NCBI GenBank assembly: GCA_049325415.1
Contig: JBMOLL010000144.1
Coordinates: 62,001-126,000, forward strand
Direction: 5' to 3'
DNA length: 64,000 nt
Source of the DNA: JBMOLL01 sp049325415
Lineage (GTDB): Bacteria > Bacteroidota > Bacteroidia > Bacteroidales > GCA-2748055
Part shown: one piece after another, positions 17,615-26,926 of the stretch
How the letters are laid out: each line of letters opens with the position of its first letter
Position numbering within the stretch: position 1 is the first letter of the stretch
Notes under the pieces: generated by a model
Told to the model about the DNA's origin: nothing
What the model saw: only the letters and a program-made list of their open reading frames with translations
Database searches by the model: none
Position numbers and translations under genes: made by a program

Positions 17615-18841
17615 TCAGAAGTTGAAACTGTCGAAATCAAATCCAAGCGTGAAACGCAGGGTATTGGCCAGCGGGCTGTTCATGCCGTTGGTCGGTACCA
17701 GGTAAGAGAAATCGAGGGTAAAAACGTTCAGCTGCAGTCCCACGCCAATGGTAAAATATTTACGGTTCCCCTTCATGGCATTTTCATGAAAGTATCCGGC
17801 GCGGATCCCGAACTGTTCCCTGTACCAGTATTCCACACCGGTGCTGAATGCCAGCTCATACAGTTCTTCCAGGAAGATGCTCCGGGAACCGTCGCTGCGA
17901 AGCACACCGGGTGCGTCATAAAACGACTGGATCATACCCACCATCACGGAGGAGGGAGTTTCCATCCCGTATTCCACCACTTTTTCGTTGGTAAGAGTAT
18001 CGATGGTATAGATGGCCGGTGTGGGAACCAGCAGTTTATTCAGGTCCATGGTAAAGGATACCATGTTGTAGGGGTCCAGGTTATAATCGAATCTTCCGCC
18101 CAGCCGAAGGTTTGTCGGAATGGGAACCTTGGTGGCATCTTCGGTGTAGGATATGGGCGTACCCATGTTGGTGATGCTGGCGCCGATGGCCCATTTTCCA
18201 TCCTGGCCGCTCAGGTTGACATCATTTTCATAATATACCCCCAGGTCGGCGGCAAACGATACGCCGGGCCGCGATTCCTGGCCGTTTACATCCTGGCCGG
18301 AGGTCAGATCGGAACGAATAAAGCGGAAAGCGATCCCACCGGAAAGGTGCTCGCTGAAAAGCCTTGAATAACCGGCATCCAGTGCAAATTCGTTGGGATT
18401 ATACTGTCCCTGGACATCGCCGTTGATGTTGGTGAAAACAATGTTTCCGAGGGAGAAATATCGCAAAGAGGCACTGATCACCTGCTGGTCGTCGACACGG
18501 AAATAGGAGGACAGGTATGCCAGGTTGATATCGGGGATCAGGTTCCTTAACCAGGGGGTATAGGTAATTGCTATACCACCGTCGCCTTTGATAAAGGGGT
18601 ACTTGGCCACGTTCCAGTGTTGCGAGTTGATGTCGGCCCGTGTTGCGACACCTGCATCACCCATGGATCCTGCTCTGGAATCGGGGGCTATGATCAGGAA
18701 GGGAACCGAGGTCTGAATGGCGTTCAATTCCCCGCCGGTGAGCTCTCCCGTGGAAATCTGGCCCGAAACACGCTGGTTTAAAACTGATATTGCCAGCACA
18801 ACTCCAACAGTGGCAATTACTTGTACTCTTCTAAATGACAT
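17615..18841 (-). CDS. porV: Type IX secretion outer membrane protein PorV
   Basis: A 408-residue FadL-like beta-barrel. The start at 18841 gives a clean signal peptide (MSFRRVQVIATVGVVLAISV, ending near VSGQ); the 32-residue upstream extension to 18937 has no such property. Family marks are NAIQTSVPFLIIAPDSRAG near residue 40, GDAGVATRAD, and a strand-rich body ending in TLRFTLGFDF. PorV shuttles type IX cargo from the translocon to the PorU sortase at the surface. PorU lies directly upstream on the same strand, a linkage known from other Bacteroidota. The gap to porU is 248 bases and includes its own promoter word. Confidence 0.93.
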   Translation of the reverse strand: MSFRRVQVIATVGVVLAISVLNQRVSGQISTGELTGGELNAIQTSVPFLIIAPDSRAGSMGDAGVATRADINSQHWNVAKYPFIKGDGGIAITYTPWLRNLIPDINLAYLSSYFRVDDQQVISASLRYFSLGNIVFTNINGDVQGQYNPNEFALDAGYSRLFSEHLSGGIAFRFIRSDLTSGQDVNGQESRPGVSFAADLGVYYENDVNLSGQDGKWAIGASITNMGTPISYTEDATKVPIPTNLRLGGRFDYNLDPYNMVSFTMDLNKLLVPTPAIYTIDTLTNEKVVEYGMETPSSVMVGMIQSFYDAPGVLRSDGSRSIFLEELYELAFSTGVEYWYREQFGIRAGYFHENAMKGNRKYFTIGVGLQLNVFTLDFSYLVPTNGMNSPLANTLRFTLGFDFDSFNF

Positions 18842-18861
18842 CCGTTCAATAATTAAGTGTC

Positions 18862-18869
18862 CAAAGATA
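18862..18869 (-). promoter_or_regulatory. Candidate -7 promoter element of porV
   Basis: The minus strand reads TATCTTTG, a full match to TAnnTTTG, 20 bases before the porV start codon. The identical octamer precedes the porP-type gene at 22996-23003. No convincing -33 TTG lies at the right distance. Confidence 0.45.
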
Positions 18870-19089
18870 AATGATTTTTTCCGATGGAGAACCCTGTTGT
18901 TAAACCTGAATTCCTGAAATCTTTCCCTGTAATTCATTCAGGCTGAATTCCCGGGCCTCCTTGATCGCTAAAGCCATAAGGCGCTGATCCGTCTGATCCA
19001 GTTATAATACGTTTTTTTTATGTTTTTAGTATCTGTTTATACTGATATTCCGGCCGGAGAAATGGTTGCATCCTGAAGTCCCTTTCAGC

Positions 19090-22000
19090 TCAGTTGATCA
19101 GCAACAACCTGCCCGAGCCCGTGGCCGTCTCACCCTCGCTGTTTTCCAGGGTAACCCTGTAAATATAAATTCCCTCGCCCAGGGCAGAACCGCCATCCGA
19201 CTTTCCGTCGAAATATACCGGATCGATCCTGTATCCCGATGAATAACTGCTTGTTACAATCCTTTTTTCCAATCCGCCCGAAATATTGTAAATCTCCACA
19301 GTCACCTTGTACAACTGATCGGGCCGGTTGTGAGTGACATTGAAATAGGTTTCATCCCGGAAGGGATTGGGGTAGTTAAAGAGTTGATCCAGCACTAGTT
19401 TATCATTGATTACCACAATAAAGGAGAGCATAAACTCGGCTGAATTATTATGGATGTCCCAGGCTTTGACATTCACATGGTGCAGCCCTTCTTCAAGATC
19501 GGCATAGGGATAGCGTACTTCTCCCCAGCGGTAGCTGTCGATGCCGGCCTGGTAATAGTTGTTCAGCACCACCGAGTTGGCCCGGTCGCCGTCGAGTGTG
19601 GCCGTTATATCGTGCCCGATTCCGTTCCCGGTGGTATTGATCCCGTAGTTATCGGTGATCCGGATCAGCAGTTCCGGATCGGGATCGGTGATCCCACCGT
19701 CGCGAAACAGGGTATCGTTCATATAAACAGCAATCTCTGGACCCTGGTCATCTTCAAAATACTGCATGGCATCTCCCCCGATTACAATAGCGGAGGTGGC
19801 TCCATGCGCATCGTTGAGTGAATCGTTCGCGTAAAAACTGATCTTGCCGGTACCGGCCAGGTAGTTAATGTCCTTGGGAACATAGAATCCAAAACTGAAT
19901 TTACCTTCCGCAACCGTTGCCTTTCCTTTATAAAGTACGCTGCTCCTGTCGTTGAAGCTCATGGTATTGCCTCCGTCGTTCGCCAGGGTGATCACCTGTT
20001 TTGACTTATCAAACACCACCGGGTAAACTACGCCGTTGAAGCCGGGGAAGGGAGCTCCGTCGCAGGTTTCGATATGACCTGAGACTGTCACAAAATCCAG
20101 GGCTGAAATGGTATCCGAGTATTCGGCGAGTGTAATATGGTTCACCGAATCGGCAAGCACGCGATGGCCGGGGTAAACGAGTTTCTGAGAGGGATCGCCG
20201 AGAAGGGTGAAATTCAGTTTATTCAGTCCGGTGCCGGCCTTGTTTTTACTGTAGGCTATGATATCTCCAAGCCGGTAACCAAGGTTGGCGCTGTCCTTTT
20301 TGAAGATAATCTCGTAAAACTTTTCATTGAGAATGAAATTGGGCTGTGAATATACCAGCCTCGTGGTGGTGAAAAGCCCGATACCTCCTCCGTCGGGGTT
20401 TAACAGGACATCCTCCCCGGCCGATGTCTTTTCCAGGTCCTTGCCGGAATCGTATTCGTCGTAGCGGGAAAACTCGCAGGTGGCTGTCATAAATAGCGGC
20501 AGGCGGTTCCTGTTCGTCCAGTTGTTGATATCGGTCACGGTAAGGATCTGTTCGTGAGCCAGTCCGCCCGTTCCCCCATGCCCCGTGTAGTTGATGATCA
20601 GGGCACCTCTGTTCATCTGATCATTAATGGCCTGTGTGACATCGGGATATCTTTCGCCGGTAGGGGTGGAGACCTGTGGAAAGGCATCCAGGTAGATCTT
20701 GTTGATATTGTAAGCCGGATATTCCGTTTCCACTTTCTGTGCCAGTTGATCGGCCTGCTGCATATGAATATTCCCGTCTTCATCATCGCCGATAAAGCAG
20801 ATGTAATTTCGCCAGTCGCCCATTGTAGACGGATCATCGTAGGCAATGATCTTGTCGACCACAGCTTCAGCTTCTTCGGTTGTTGACACCGGAAAGCGGC
20901 CGATCCCGATATCCAGCAGGCCGGTTTTGAGCTGTTCGCCGGTATCCAGGAGGCCGTAGAAGTCGTCGGAAACATACGATTTGACAGGTTCCAGGGATTC
21001 CTCCGACTGATAGGTCAGGATCATGTTCGGATTATTGTCCGTCTGTGTGCGGTTGTCAACGCTGCCATCTCCGAAAAGCAGGAGGTAGGCTGGGACCTCG
21101 CCGTTTACACCACGATCGTAGAACATTTTCAGGAAATTCCGGATGGCGGCCACATTGGGTGTTCCGGAGGAAAACTCGTTAAACACCTGTTCTTCGGTAA
21201 TTACGGCCACTTCCATATTATCGTGTACCCGCCTGTGATCGGCCAGCCTTTCTGCCTGTTCCAGGAAGAGGGGAGGGCAGACGATGATCAGATCGGGGGA
21301 GCTGAGCCCGTGCAGATTCTGGTTTTCCACCTTTGCACCGTCTCCGCTTTCCCATTCGGGAGAAGGGAAGGTCCCGTCGGGACGGAAGGCAATGAAGGTT
21401 CTTATTTCGTCGGCTGCAATTCTGTATATTGCCTGTGTTCCGCTCCGGGTATAGTTGACACGGGCCGGATCTGTTTCATCGGTGATTTCCCAGACCATCA
21501 GGTTTTCGGGTGCATTATCCAGGCTGAATTCGGCTACATTGCCATAGCCTGCCGACCGGTGATCTGCAATCACCATCTCGTTCCCTGAAAAACTGAGGGC
21601 AGCCCTTGCATTCACGGTGATGTAATTCAACCAGCCCCTGGAGTCGGTTTCCGGCTTACTGTATTCCAGGGTTACCGTGAGAGTTTCCTGATCGGGAAGC
21701 CTGCTGTAAACCTTGCTCCCTTCGAAGGCATAGGTGGAGGTATAACTGCTCAGGTTGGTGGCAGGTATGCTGATTGAACCCAGCAAACTGTTATTGGCTT
21801 TTACTGAAAAATAGGAACTTACATTGGATTGGGCGGCCACCCTTACAAGGATCTTCACAGGTTCTTCCATGTCGGGTCCGCTCAGCGCAAAAGGATAACT
21901 GATTCGGGATTCCAGGCTGAAGACATCATCGAACCATTCTCTTCCGGAGCCCAGAAGGTTATATTGTTCCTTTTCACGGTACAGCCTCAGATCGTATGAT

Positions 22001-22875
22001 GTTACGCTGTGGGTAGACTGTCCGGAGCTAAGGGCTGCAAGGGGAAGATCTGCAGAGGCCCCCTGGCTGTCGGTAAGAAAATAACAGCCATAAAGGGAAT
22101 AGTCGTGGAGATGCTGTACGAACATTTCCGTGGATTGGTCGTAATTCCATTCCACAGGTCCCCTGGCATAAAAAAGGATAAAATCGCCGGGCCCGAACAG
22201 GTTATCACTGCCCTTATCCATGTAGAAGCCAAGCGGTGACAGATCGTCATAGGAGCCACGCGAGTAATCTTCAGGGAGTTGAACGGCTCCGGCTCCATAT
22301 ATTCTGACCAGGGCCGGGTTGGATAGTCCGATCTGCTGAAGCTGTTCGTAACTCAGTTTATGGATCCCGGAGGAACTCACCCTGATCTTGTACCAGTTGC
22401 CGGCGGCGAGCACGGAATTTTCACTGTAACTACCGGTGGAGGCACCTTTCAGGAGGGCGAGGGGTTCCTGTTCCCCGGTTTCAAGACTGAACTTTTCAAG
22501 CTTCATGATCCTGCCTTCGGGCGTGGTGAAGAAGGGGAAAAGTGCTAATTGTATTACCGCCTTTTTTCTCTCCGTGGAGAGCGTGTACTCCAGCTCCGGC
22601 AGGGCTGGGGGCAGCTCTGAACCGAACAGAGGATAGAATTGCTCCTCTACTTCGGAAGCCCTGATGACCCTTATGACAGGATCGGGGATCAGCCCCTGTT
22701 TTGTCCATGCCTGACTGAAATTATACCAGGGCAGCTTGCTATCCGGTGCCGGGTACGAAGCTCCCCGGAAAACCAGAGTGTCGCCATTGCCCGTCCAGTC
22801 GATATCCATTACCTGGCTGAATGCAGAAAGGCTGAAGGTAACAGCTAACAGGAGGCTCAGCAATGTTCTTTTCAT
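19090..22875 (-). CDS. porU: Type IX secretion sortase PorU (C25 peptidase family)
   Basis: A 1261-residue protein starting at 22875 with signal peptide MKRTLLSLLLAVTFSLSAFS; the eight extra upstream residues are rejected. The N-terminal third is beta-rich. The gingipain-like C25 domain (about residues 540-900) contains LIIVCPPLFLEQAERLADH, YLLLFGDGSVDNRT, the catalytic His in IINYTGHGGTGGLAHE and the catalytic Cys in MTATCEFSRYDEYDSG. PorU cleaves the C-terminal sorting signal of type IX cargo and attaches the protein to the surface. The C-terminus itself (NYPNPFRDETYF to GSGRLLLIN) looks like a type IX tail. It lies upstream of porV and diverges from the porP-type gene. Confidence 0.94.
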   Translation of the reverse strand: MKRTLLSLLLAVTFSLSAFSQVMDIDWTGNGDTLVFRGASYPAPDSKLPWYNFSQAWTKQGLIPDPVIRVIRASEVEEQFYPLFGSELPPALPELEYTLSTERKKAVIQLALFPFFTTPEGRIMKLEKFSLETGEQEPLALLKGASTGSYSENSVLAAGNWYKIRVSSSGIHKLSYEQLQQIGLSNPALVRIYGAGAVQLPEDYSRGSYDDLSPLGFYMDKGSDNLFGPGDFILFYARGPVEWNYDQSTEMFVQHLHDYSLYGCYFLTDSQGASADLPLAALSSGQSTHSVTSYDLRLYREKEQYNLLGSGREWFDDVFSLESRISYPFALSGPDMEEPVKILVRVAAQSNVSSYFSVKANNSLLGSISIPATNLSSYTSTYAFEGSKVYSRLPDQETLTVTLEYSKPETDSRGWLNYITVNARAALSFSGNEMVIADHRSAGYGNVAEFSLDNAPENLMVWEITDETDPARVNYTRSGTQAIYRIAADEIRTFIAFRPDGTFPSPEWESGDGAKVENQNLHGLSSPDLIIVCPPLFLEQAERLADHRRVHDNMEVAVITEEQVFNEFSSGTPNVAAIRNFLKMFYDRGVNGEVPAYLLLFGDGSVDNRTQTDNNPNMILTYQSEESLEPVKSYVSDDFYGLLDTGEQLKTGLLDIGIGRFPVSTTEEAEAVVDKIIAYDDPSTMGDWRNYICFIGDDEDGNIHMQQADQLAQKVETEYPAYNINKIYLDAFPQVSTPTGERYPDVTQAINDQMNRGALIINYTGHGGTGGLAHEQILTVTDINNWTNRNRLPLFMTATCEFSRYDEYDSGKDLEKTSAGEDVLLNPDGGGIGLFTTTRLVYSQPNFILNEKFYEIIFKKDSANLGYRLGDIIAYSKNKAGTGLNKLNFTLLGDPSQKLVYPGHRVLADSVNHITLAEYSDTISALDFVTVSGHIETCDGAPFPGFNGVVYPVVFDKSKQVITLANDGGNTMSFNDRSSVLYKGKATVAEGKFSFGFYVPKDINYLAGTGKISFYANDSLNDAHGATSAIVIGGDAMQYFEDDQGPEIAVYMNDTLFRDGGITDPDPELLIRITDNYGINTTGNGIGHDITATLDGDRANSVVLNNYYQAGIDSYRWGEVRYPYADLEEGLHHVNVKAWDIHNNSAEFMLSFIVVINDKLVLDQLFNYPNPFRDETYFNVTHNRPDQLYKVTVEIYNISGGLEKRIVTSSYSSGYRIDPVYFDGKSDGGSALGEGIYIYRVTLENSEGETATGSGRLLLIN

Positions 22876-22896
22876 GGTAAAATTCAGGTCAGGGGG

Positions 22897-22904
22897 CAAA
22901 AATA
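22897..22904 (-). promoter_or_regulatory. Candidate -7 promoter element of porU
   Basis: The minus strand reads TATTTTTG, a full TAnnTTTG match, 21 bases before the porU start codon. A -33 box is not apparent. Confidence 0.4.
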
Positions 22905-22995
22905 TATATAATTACGCTTATTTTAACGTTAGATATATAACGCACGGACCCCGGGCATATTGTCAACCGGATGTTAATCGTTTGAAAGGGTTCGT

Positions 22996-23003
22996 TATCT
23001 TTG
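22996..23003 (+). promoter_or_regulatory. Candidate -7 promoter element of the porP-type gene
   Basis: TATCTTTG matches TAnnTTTG and ends 9 bases before the ATG at 23013, so the transcript would be almost leaderless. The same octamer precedes porV. A TTTG at 22982-22985 is too close for a standard -33 box. Confidence 0.4.
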
Positions 23004-23012
23004 CCTTGCCGT

Positions 23013-23993
23013 ATGAAACGAGCTAAACGGATATGGTTCATATTGTTGCTTCCGGCCCTGCCCCTCACAGGGCAGGATCCGGTGCTGTCGCACTTTTATG
23101 CCTGTCCGATGCAGATGAACCCGGCTATGGCAGGAACCGATTGTGCCCCGAGGCTGTTTGTGGGTTACCGCAACCAGTGGCCGGAGGCGGGATCCCCCTA
23201 TGTGACCTATCAGGCTGCCTGGGAGCAGTATGTCGAGCCTTTGCACGGAGGGCTTGGTGTTCGGATCATGAATGATGTACAGGGGAACGGTGCCTACTCG
23301 GCGCTGAGTCTTGATATCATTTATTCCTATCAGTTCCATGTTTCGCGGAACCTGGATATGTCGGGGGGATTGCAGGTAACGGCAGGACAGAGGGTAATGA
23401 GAACGAACGACCTTATTCTGCCTGATATGATCGATCCGGTTACCGGTGCCATTTCCGGCGGTACTGAAGCGCTTGCCGGTCAGCACACCTTCTATCCCGA
23501 TTTTGCAGCCGGTATGGCGGGTTCCTGGAAAAAGATCTATTTTGGTGCGGCCATGCATCATCTTGCAAAACCGGTGATTTCAGAGGGCGGAGCAGGAGAA
23601 ATCAGGCTTCCGCGAAAAATTACCCTGCATGCGGGAACTTTCATTCCGATCTATGAGCGCCGGCTTGGACGTGAAGTACTGCAACTGTCTCCAAACATCA
23701 TTTTCACCCAGCAGCAAAATATCCAGCAACTCAATTATGGGCTCGAAGTACTCTATAAGTCGCTGTTTGCCGGGATATGGGGACGAAATGACCTCCTGTT
23801 TTCCTATGGTACGCTGATTTTTTCAACAGGTTATGGATCAGATAATTACCGCTTCAGATACAGTTTTGATATTAAACTATCAAGTCCTTCCGTCAAAATT
23901 CCTGATCTCGGAGCGCATGAATTATCGTTAATAATTATATTTGATCGTGCAAAAAGTAACAGACACAGGGCAATAAAATGTCCAAAAATTTAG
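23013..23993 (+). CDS. PorP/SprF family type IX secretion membrane protein
   Basis: A 326-residue outer-membrane protein. The ATG at 23013 is used because it opens a signal peptide (MKRAKRIWFILLLPALPLTG); the frame also opens at a TTG 12 bases earlier. The family hallmark DPVLSHFYACPMQMNPAMAG comes right after cleavage, then YRNQWPEAGSPYVTY. A set of alternating strands ends near YRFRYSFDIKL. PorP/SprF proteins anchor the periplasmic rings or attach to specific type IX substrates such as adhesins. It sits between porU (divergent) and gldJ (58 bases downstream). The exact paralogue (PorP core or a SprF-like accessory) cannot be decided from one window. Confidence 0.9.
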   Translation: MKRAKRIWFILLLPALPLTGQDPVLSHFYACPMQMNPAMAGTDCAPRLFVGYRNQWPEAGSPYVTYQAAWEQYVEPLHGGLGVRIMNDVQGNGAYSALSLDIIYSYQFHVSRNLDMSGGLQVTAGQRVMRTNDLILPDMIDPVTGAISGGTEALAGQHTFYPDFAAGMAGSWKKIYFGAAMHHLAKPVISEGGAGEIRLPRKITLHAGTFIPIYERRLGREVLQLSPNIIFTQQQNIQQLNYGLEVLYKSLFAGIWGRNDLLFSYGTLIFSTGYGSDNYRFRYSFDIKLSSPSVKIPDLGAHELSLIIIFDRAKSNRHRAIKCPKI

Positions 23994-23994
23994 T

Positions 23995-24002
23995 TAGTTT
24001 TG
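23995..24002 (+). promoter_or_regulatory. Candidate -7 promoter element of gldJ
   Basis: TAGTTTTG is a full match to TAnnTTTG, 50 bases before the gldJ ATG. A separate promoter would fit the terminator directly after gldJ, making the gene its own transcription unit. Confidence 0.5.
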
Positions 24003-24051
24003 CTGGAAGTTCTTATATTAGCACGATTATAACAGAAAAACCTTAAATGCC

Positions 24052-25539
24052 ATGAAGATCGTACAGAGAGTGTTTCCTGTAATGTTTGCTGCCCTGTTAA
24101 TCGCAGGTTGCGGAGGAGAGGATGTATCAAAGTCGGGAAAGGCTTCAACAACAACCGGTTGGGAGTACAATAATGCCGACAATGGTGGTTTTGAAGTCAA
24201 GACAGCCATGAACCAGGAAACAGGTCCGGGACTTACCCTGATTGAAGGGGGTACCTTTACCATGGGCCGGGTACAGGACGATGTTTTATATGAATGGAAC
24301 AACGTACCCAGAAGGGTTACCGTCAGTTCATTCTACATGGACATCACCGAGATCCGTAACGTGGACTATCGTGAATACATCCACTGGCTGCACAGGGTTT
24401 TCGGAGTAAACAATCCCCAGGTGGTACGGAACGCCATGCCCGATACACTGGTCTGGCGTGATCCCATGGCCTATAACGAACCCTTCGTTGAGTATTATTT
24501 CCGTTATCCGAGCTATAATGAGTATCCCGTTGTCGGTGTAAACTGGCTGCAGGCCAACGACTATTGCCTCTGGAGGACCGACAGGGTCAACGAAATGATC
24601 CTTGTTAACCTCGGGCATATTGCACTCTCTACCGATCAGCAGGACGAAAGGAACTTCAATACCGAGGCTTACATGTACAGCCTTTATAACCCCACCATTG
24701 AAAATCCGGTTGAAAGTCTCGACCCGACCCAGGAATCCCGCCTCTACACCATCGAAGACGGCGTTTTCCTGCCGAAATACAGGCTCCCGACTGAAGCTGA
24801 ATGGGAATTTGCCGCTCTCGGCCTTATCGGTAACTCGGTTGACGAGCTGGTCTGGGAAAGAAGGACCTATCCCTGGAACGGCCACAACGTACGTAACGAC
24901 GACCCGAGGCATATGGGTGAGATGAGAGCCAACTTTACCAGGGGCAAAGGTGATATGATGGGTGTTGCAGGTAGTCTGAACGACAACGCCAGTATTCCTG
25001 CCCCGGTGAAATCCTACTGGCCCAACGATTATGGCCTCTATTGTATGGCAGGTAACGTCAACGAGTGGGTACTCGATGTATACCGTCCGATGACTTTCAA
25101 TGATGTCAGCGGCTTCCAGCCTTTCCGCGGTAACGAATACGACAAGATGCAGCTCGATGCCAATAACAAGCCGATGCTTGACAGCCTTGGCCGTGTAAAA
25201 CGCGTTCCCATCACTGAAGCCGATGCTGAAGGCCGTTACAACTACAGGAAATCGGATTACAGGAACTACCTCGACGGTGATATGACCTCCGTATTTACCG
25301 AAGGTTCCCTTCATGATACCGCCGATTACCGTGGTTCAGGAAACATGTATGTATTCAACGACTATGAGCAGTCATCGCTGGTGAACGACAATGTACGCGT
25401 TTACAAAGGTGGTTCATGGAAAGACAGGGCTTACTGGCTGAGCCCCGGTGAAAGAAGGTTCCTTCTGGAAACCGAATCCCGCGACGACCTTGGCTTCCGT
25501 TGCGCCATGACACGCGTTGGCAGCCCTTCAGGATTCTGA
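24052..25539 (+). CDS. gldJ: Gliding/type IX secretion lipoprotein GldJ
   Basis: A 495-residue lipoprotein. The lipobox LLIAGC gives the acylated Cys near residue 20. Then come TTTGWEYNNADNGGFE, a GldJ-like linker, and a formylglycine-generating-enzyme (SUMF1) fold: LIEGGTFTMG near residue 63, DITEIRNVDYREY, YRLPTEAEWEFAA near 245, MAGNVNEWVLDVY near 337 and the closing YKGGSWKDRAYW and DDLGFRCAM. GldJ and GldK share this fold. I favour GldJ because of the GWEYNN linker and the neighbourhood (porU and porV nearby, murF downstream), which matches the known gldJ-porU-porV linkage in Flavobacterium johnsoniae. GldJ is needed to stabilise GldK and for secretion. It is followed by a strong terminator. 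Confidence 0.85.
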   Translation: MKIVQRVFPVMFAALLIAGCGGEDVSKSGKASTTTGWEYNNADNGGFEVKTAMNQETGPGLTLIEGGTFTMGRVQDDVLYEWNNVPRRVTVSSFYMDITEIRNVDYREYIHWLHRVFGVNNPQVVRNAMPDTLVWRDPMAYNEPFVEYYFRYPSYNEYPVVGVNWLQANDYCLWRTDRVNEMILVNLGHIALSTDQQDERNFNTEAYMYSLYNPTIENPVESLDPTQESRLYTIEDGVFLPKYRLPTEAEWEFAALGLIGNSVDELVWERRTYPWNGHNVRNDDPRHMGEMRANFTRGKGDMMGVAGSLNDNASIPAPVKSYWPNDYGLYCMAGNVNEWVLDVYRPMTFNDVSGFQPFRGNEYDKMQLDANNKPMLDSLGRVKRVPITEADAEGRYNYRKSDYRNYLDGDMTSVFTEGSLHDTADYRGSGNMYVFNDYEQSSLVNDNVRVYKGGSWKDRAYWLSPGERRFLLETESRDDLGFRCAMTRVGSPSGF

Positions 25540-25558
25540 TCAACTTCAACAAAAATAT

Positions 25559-25590
25559 AAAGGCTGTTCAAAGGACAGCCTTTTTTTTTA
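25559..25590 (+). terminator. Intrinsic terminator after gldJ
   Basis: AGGCTGT at 25561-25567 pairs with ACAGCCT at 25575-25581 around a 7-base loop, followed by an unbroken run of T (25581-25589). It lies 20 bases past the gldJ stop and ends 5 bases before the murF start. It is the clearest rho-independent terminator in the window. Confidence 0.9.
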
Positions 25591-25594
25591 AGGT

Positions 25595-26899
25595 ATGGAT
25601 ATTGAACGTTTATACAGGGTCTATCTTGAGCATCCTCTGATTTGCACCGACAGCAGGGAAGTGAAGCCCGGTTCGCTTTTCTTTGCCCTGAAAGGAGGAA
25701 GTTTCGACGGTAACCGCTATGCTGCAGAGGCTCTCAGAAAAGGCGCTTTTGCTGCCGTTGTCGACGATCCGTCGATGGAAGGAATGAAGGATATGATCGT
25801 TATGGGTGATGCCCTCCTTACCCTTCAGCGCCTGGCCCACCTTCACAGGGAAAGAACACGGATCAGGGTGATCGCCATCACCGGTACGAACGGGAAAACC
25901 ACTACCAAAGAGCTGATCGCTGCCGTATTATCGGCAAAATACCGTACCCTGTTTACCCGGGGGAACCTGAATAACCATATCGGGGTTCCCTTAACACTGC
26001 TCAGTATCCGGGATGAGGAAGTAGCCGTCATTGAGATGGGGGCCAATCATCCGGGTGAAATTGCACTATTGTCAGATATTGCCGATCCCGATGTCGGCCT
26101 GATCACCAATGTCGGAAAGGCCCACCTCGAAGGCTTCGGATCTTTTGAGGGAGTCATGGAAGCCAAGGGGGAGTTGTACGATTTTCTCGCGGAAAAAGAG
26201 GTTCCGGCACTGGTGAATACCTCCAACCCCTGGCTGATGAAGATGGCCGAAAAACGTGGGGTGGAGCGCATCCCCTACGCAGTCGGTGAGGGCGAAGGCA
26301 TCTGCGGTAAGGTCAGCTCGACCGTTCCATGGATCACCTGTGAGGTCGATACCGGGATGGAAAACCTGGTGATCCCCACGAAGCTGGTGGGCTCATATAA
26401 TCTTGAGAACGTGCTGGCAGCGGTCGCAGCCGGAGTGTTTTTCAAAGTTCCTCCCGGGAAGATTGCGGGGGCCATCAGTTCATATCAGCCCGAGAATAAG
26501 CGGTCGCAACTTATAACGGGCCGCAGCAATACCCTGATCCTGGACGCCTACAATGCGAACCCCACCAGCATGATGAATGCGCTGGAGGATTTCGTAGCCA
26601 GTAAAGACCTGCCCCTGATGGTCATCCTTGGTGATATGCTTGAACTCGGCGCCGCTGCAGGGGAAGAGCATGACAGGATTGTCGGCTGGCTGAAAAAGCA
26701 GGGCGGGCTGAAGGTTTGCCTTGTAGGGCCGAACTTTGCGCGTGCAGCAGCCGGAATGAGCGATTGGAACCTGTTTCCGGATACGACCTCCTGTCTGGCC
26801 CATCTTGAACGGGAACGCCCGGGTGGTTACAGGATTCTGATCAAAGGAAGCCGGAAAATGTCACTGGAGGACACAACCAAAATCCTTCTGGATTGTTAA
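25595..26899 (+). CDS. murF: UDP-N-acetylmuramoyl-tripeptide--D-alanyl-D-alanine ligase
   Basis: A 434-residue Mur ligase that adds D-Ala-D-Ala to the UDP-MurNAc tripeptide, the last cytoplasmic step of the peptidoglycan precursor. The N-terminal UDP-binding domain has TDSREVKPGSLFFALKG. The central domain has the P-loop ITGTNGKTTTKELI near residue 95 and IEMGANHPGEI near 147. The C-terminal domain has ILDAYNANPTSMMNAL and LGDMLELG. The length is slightly short but normal for Bacteroidota. The start ATG at 25595 lies directly after the gldJ terminator, so its promoter must be very close, inside the terminator, or reached by read-through. Confidence 0.95.
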   Translation: MDIERLYRVYLEHPLICTDSREVKPGSLFFALKGGSFDGNRYAAEALRKGAFAAVVDDPSMEGMKDMIVMGDALLTLQRLAHLHRERTRIRVIAITGTNGKTTTKELIAAVLSAKYRTLFTRGNLNNHIGVPLTLLSIRDEEVAVIEMGANHPGEIALLSDIADPDVGLITNVGKAHLEGFGSFEGVMEAKGELYDFLAEKEVPALVNTSNPWLMKMAEKRGVERIPYAVGEGEGICGKVSSTVPWITCEVDTGMENLVIPTKLVGSYNLENVLAAVAAGVFFKVPPGKIAGAISSYQPENKRSQLITGRSNTLILDAYNANPTSMMNALEDFVASKDLPLMVILGDMLELGAAAGEEHDRIVGWLKKQGGLKVCLVGPNFARAAAGMSDWNLFPDTTSCLAHLERERPGGYRILIKGSRKMSLEDTTKILLDC

Positions 26900-26926
26900 T
26901 AACCTTTACCCCAAATTTATATTACT

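Noticed and set aside
24052..25539. Calling this gene gldK instead of gldJ
   Set aside because: Both share the sulfatase-modifying fold, but the GWEYNN linker and the porU, porV and murF neighbourhood favour GldJ, and gldL and gldM do not follow.
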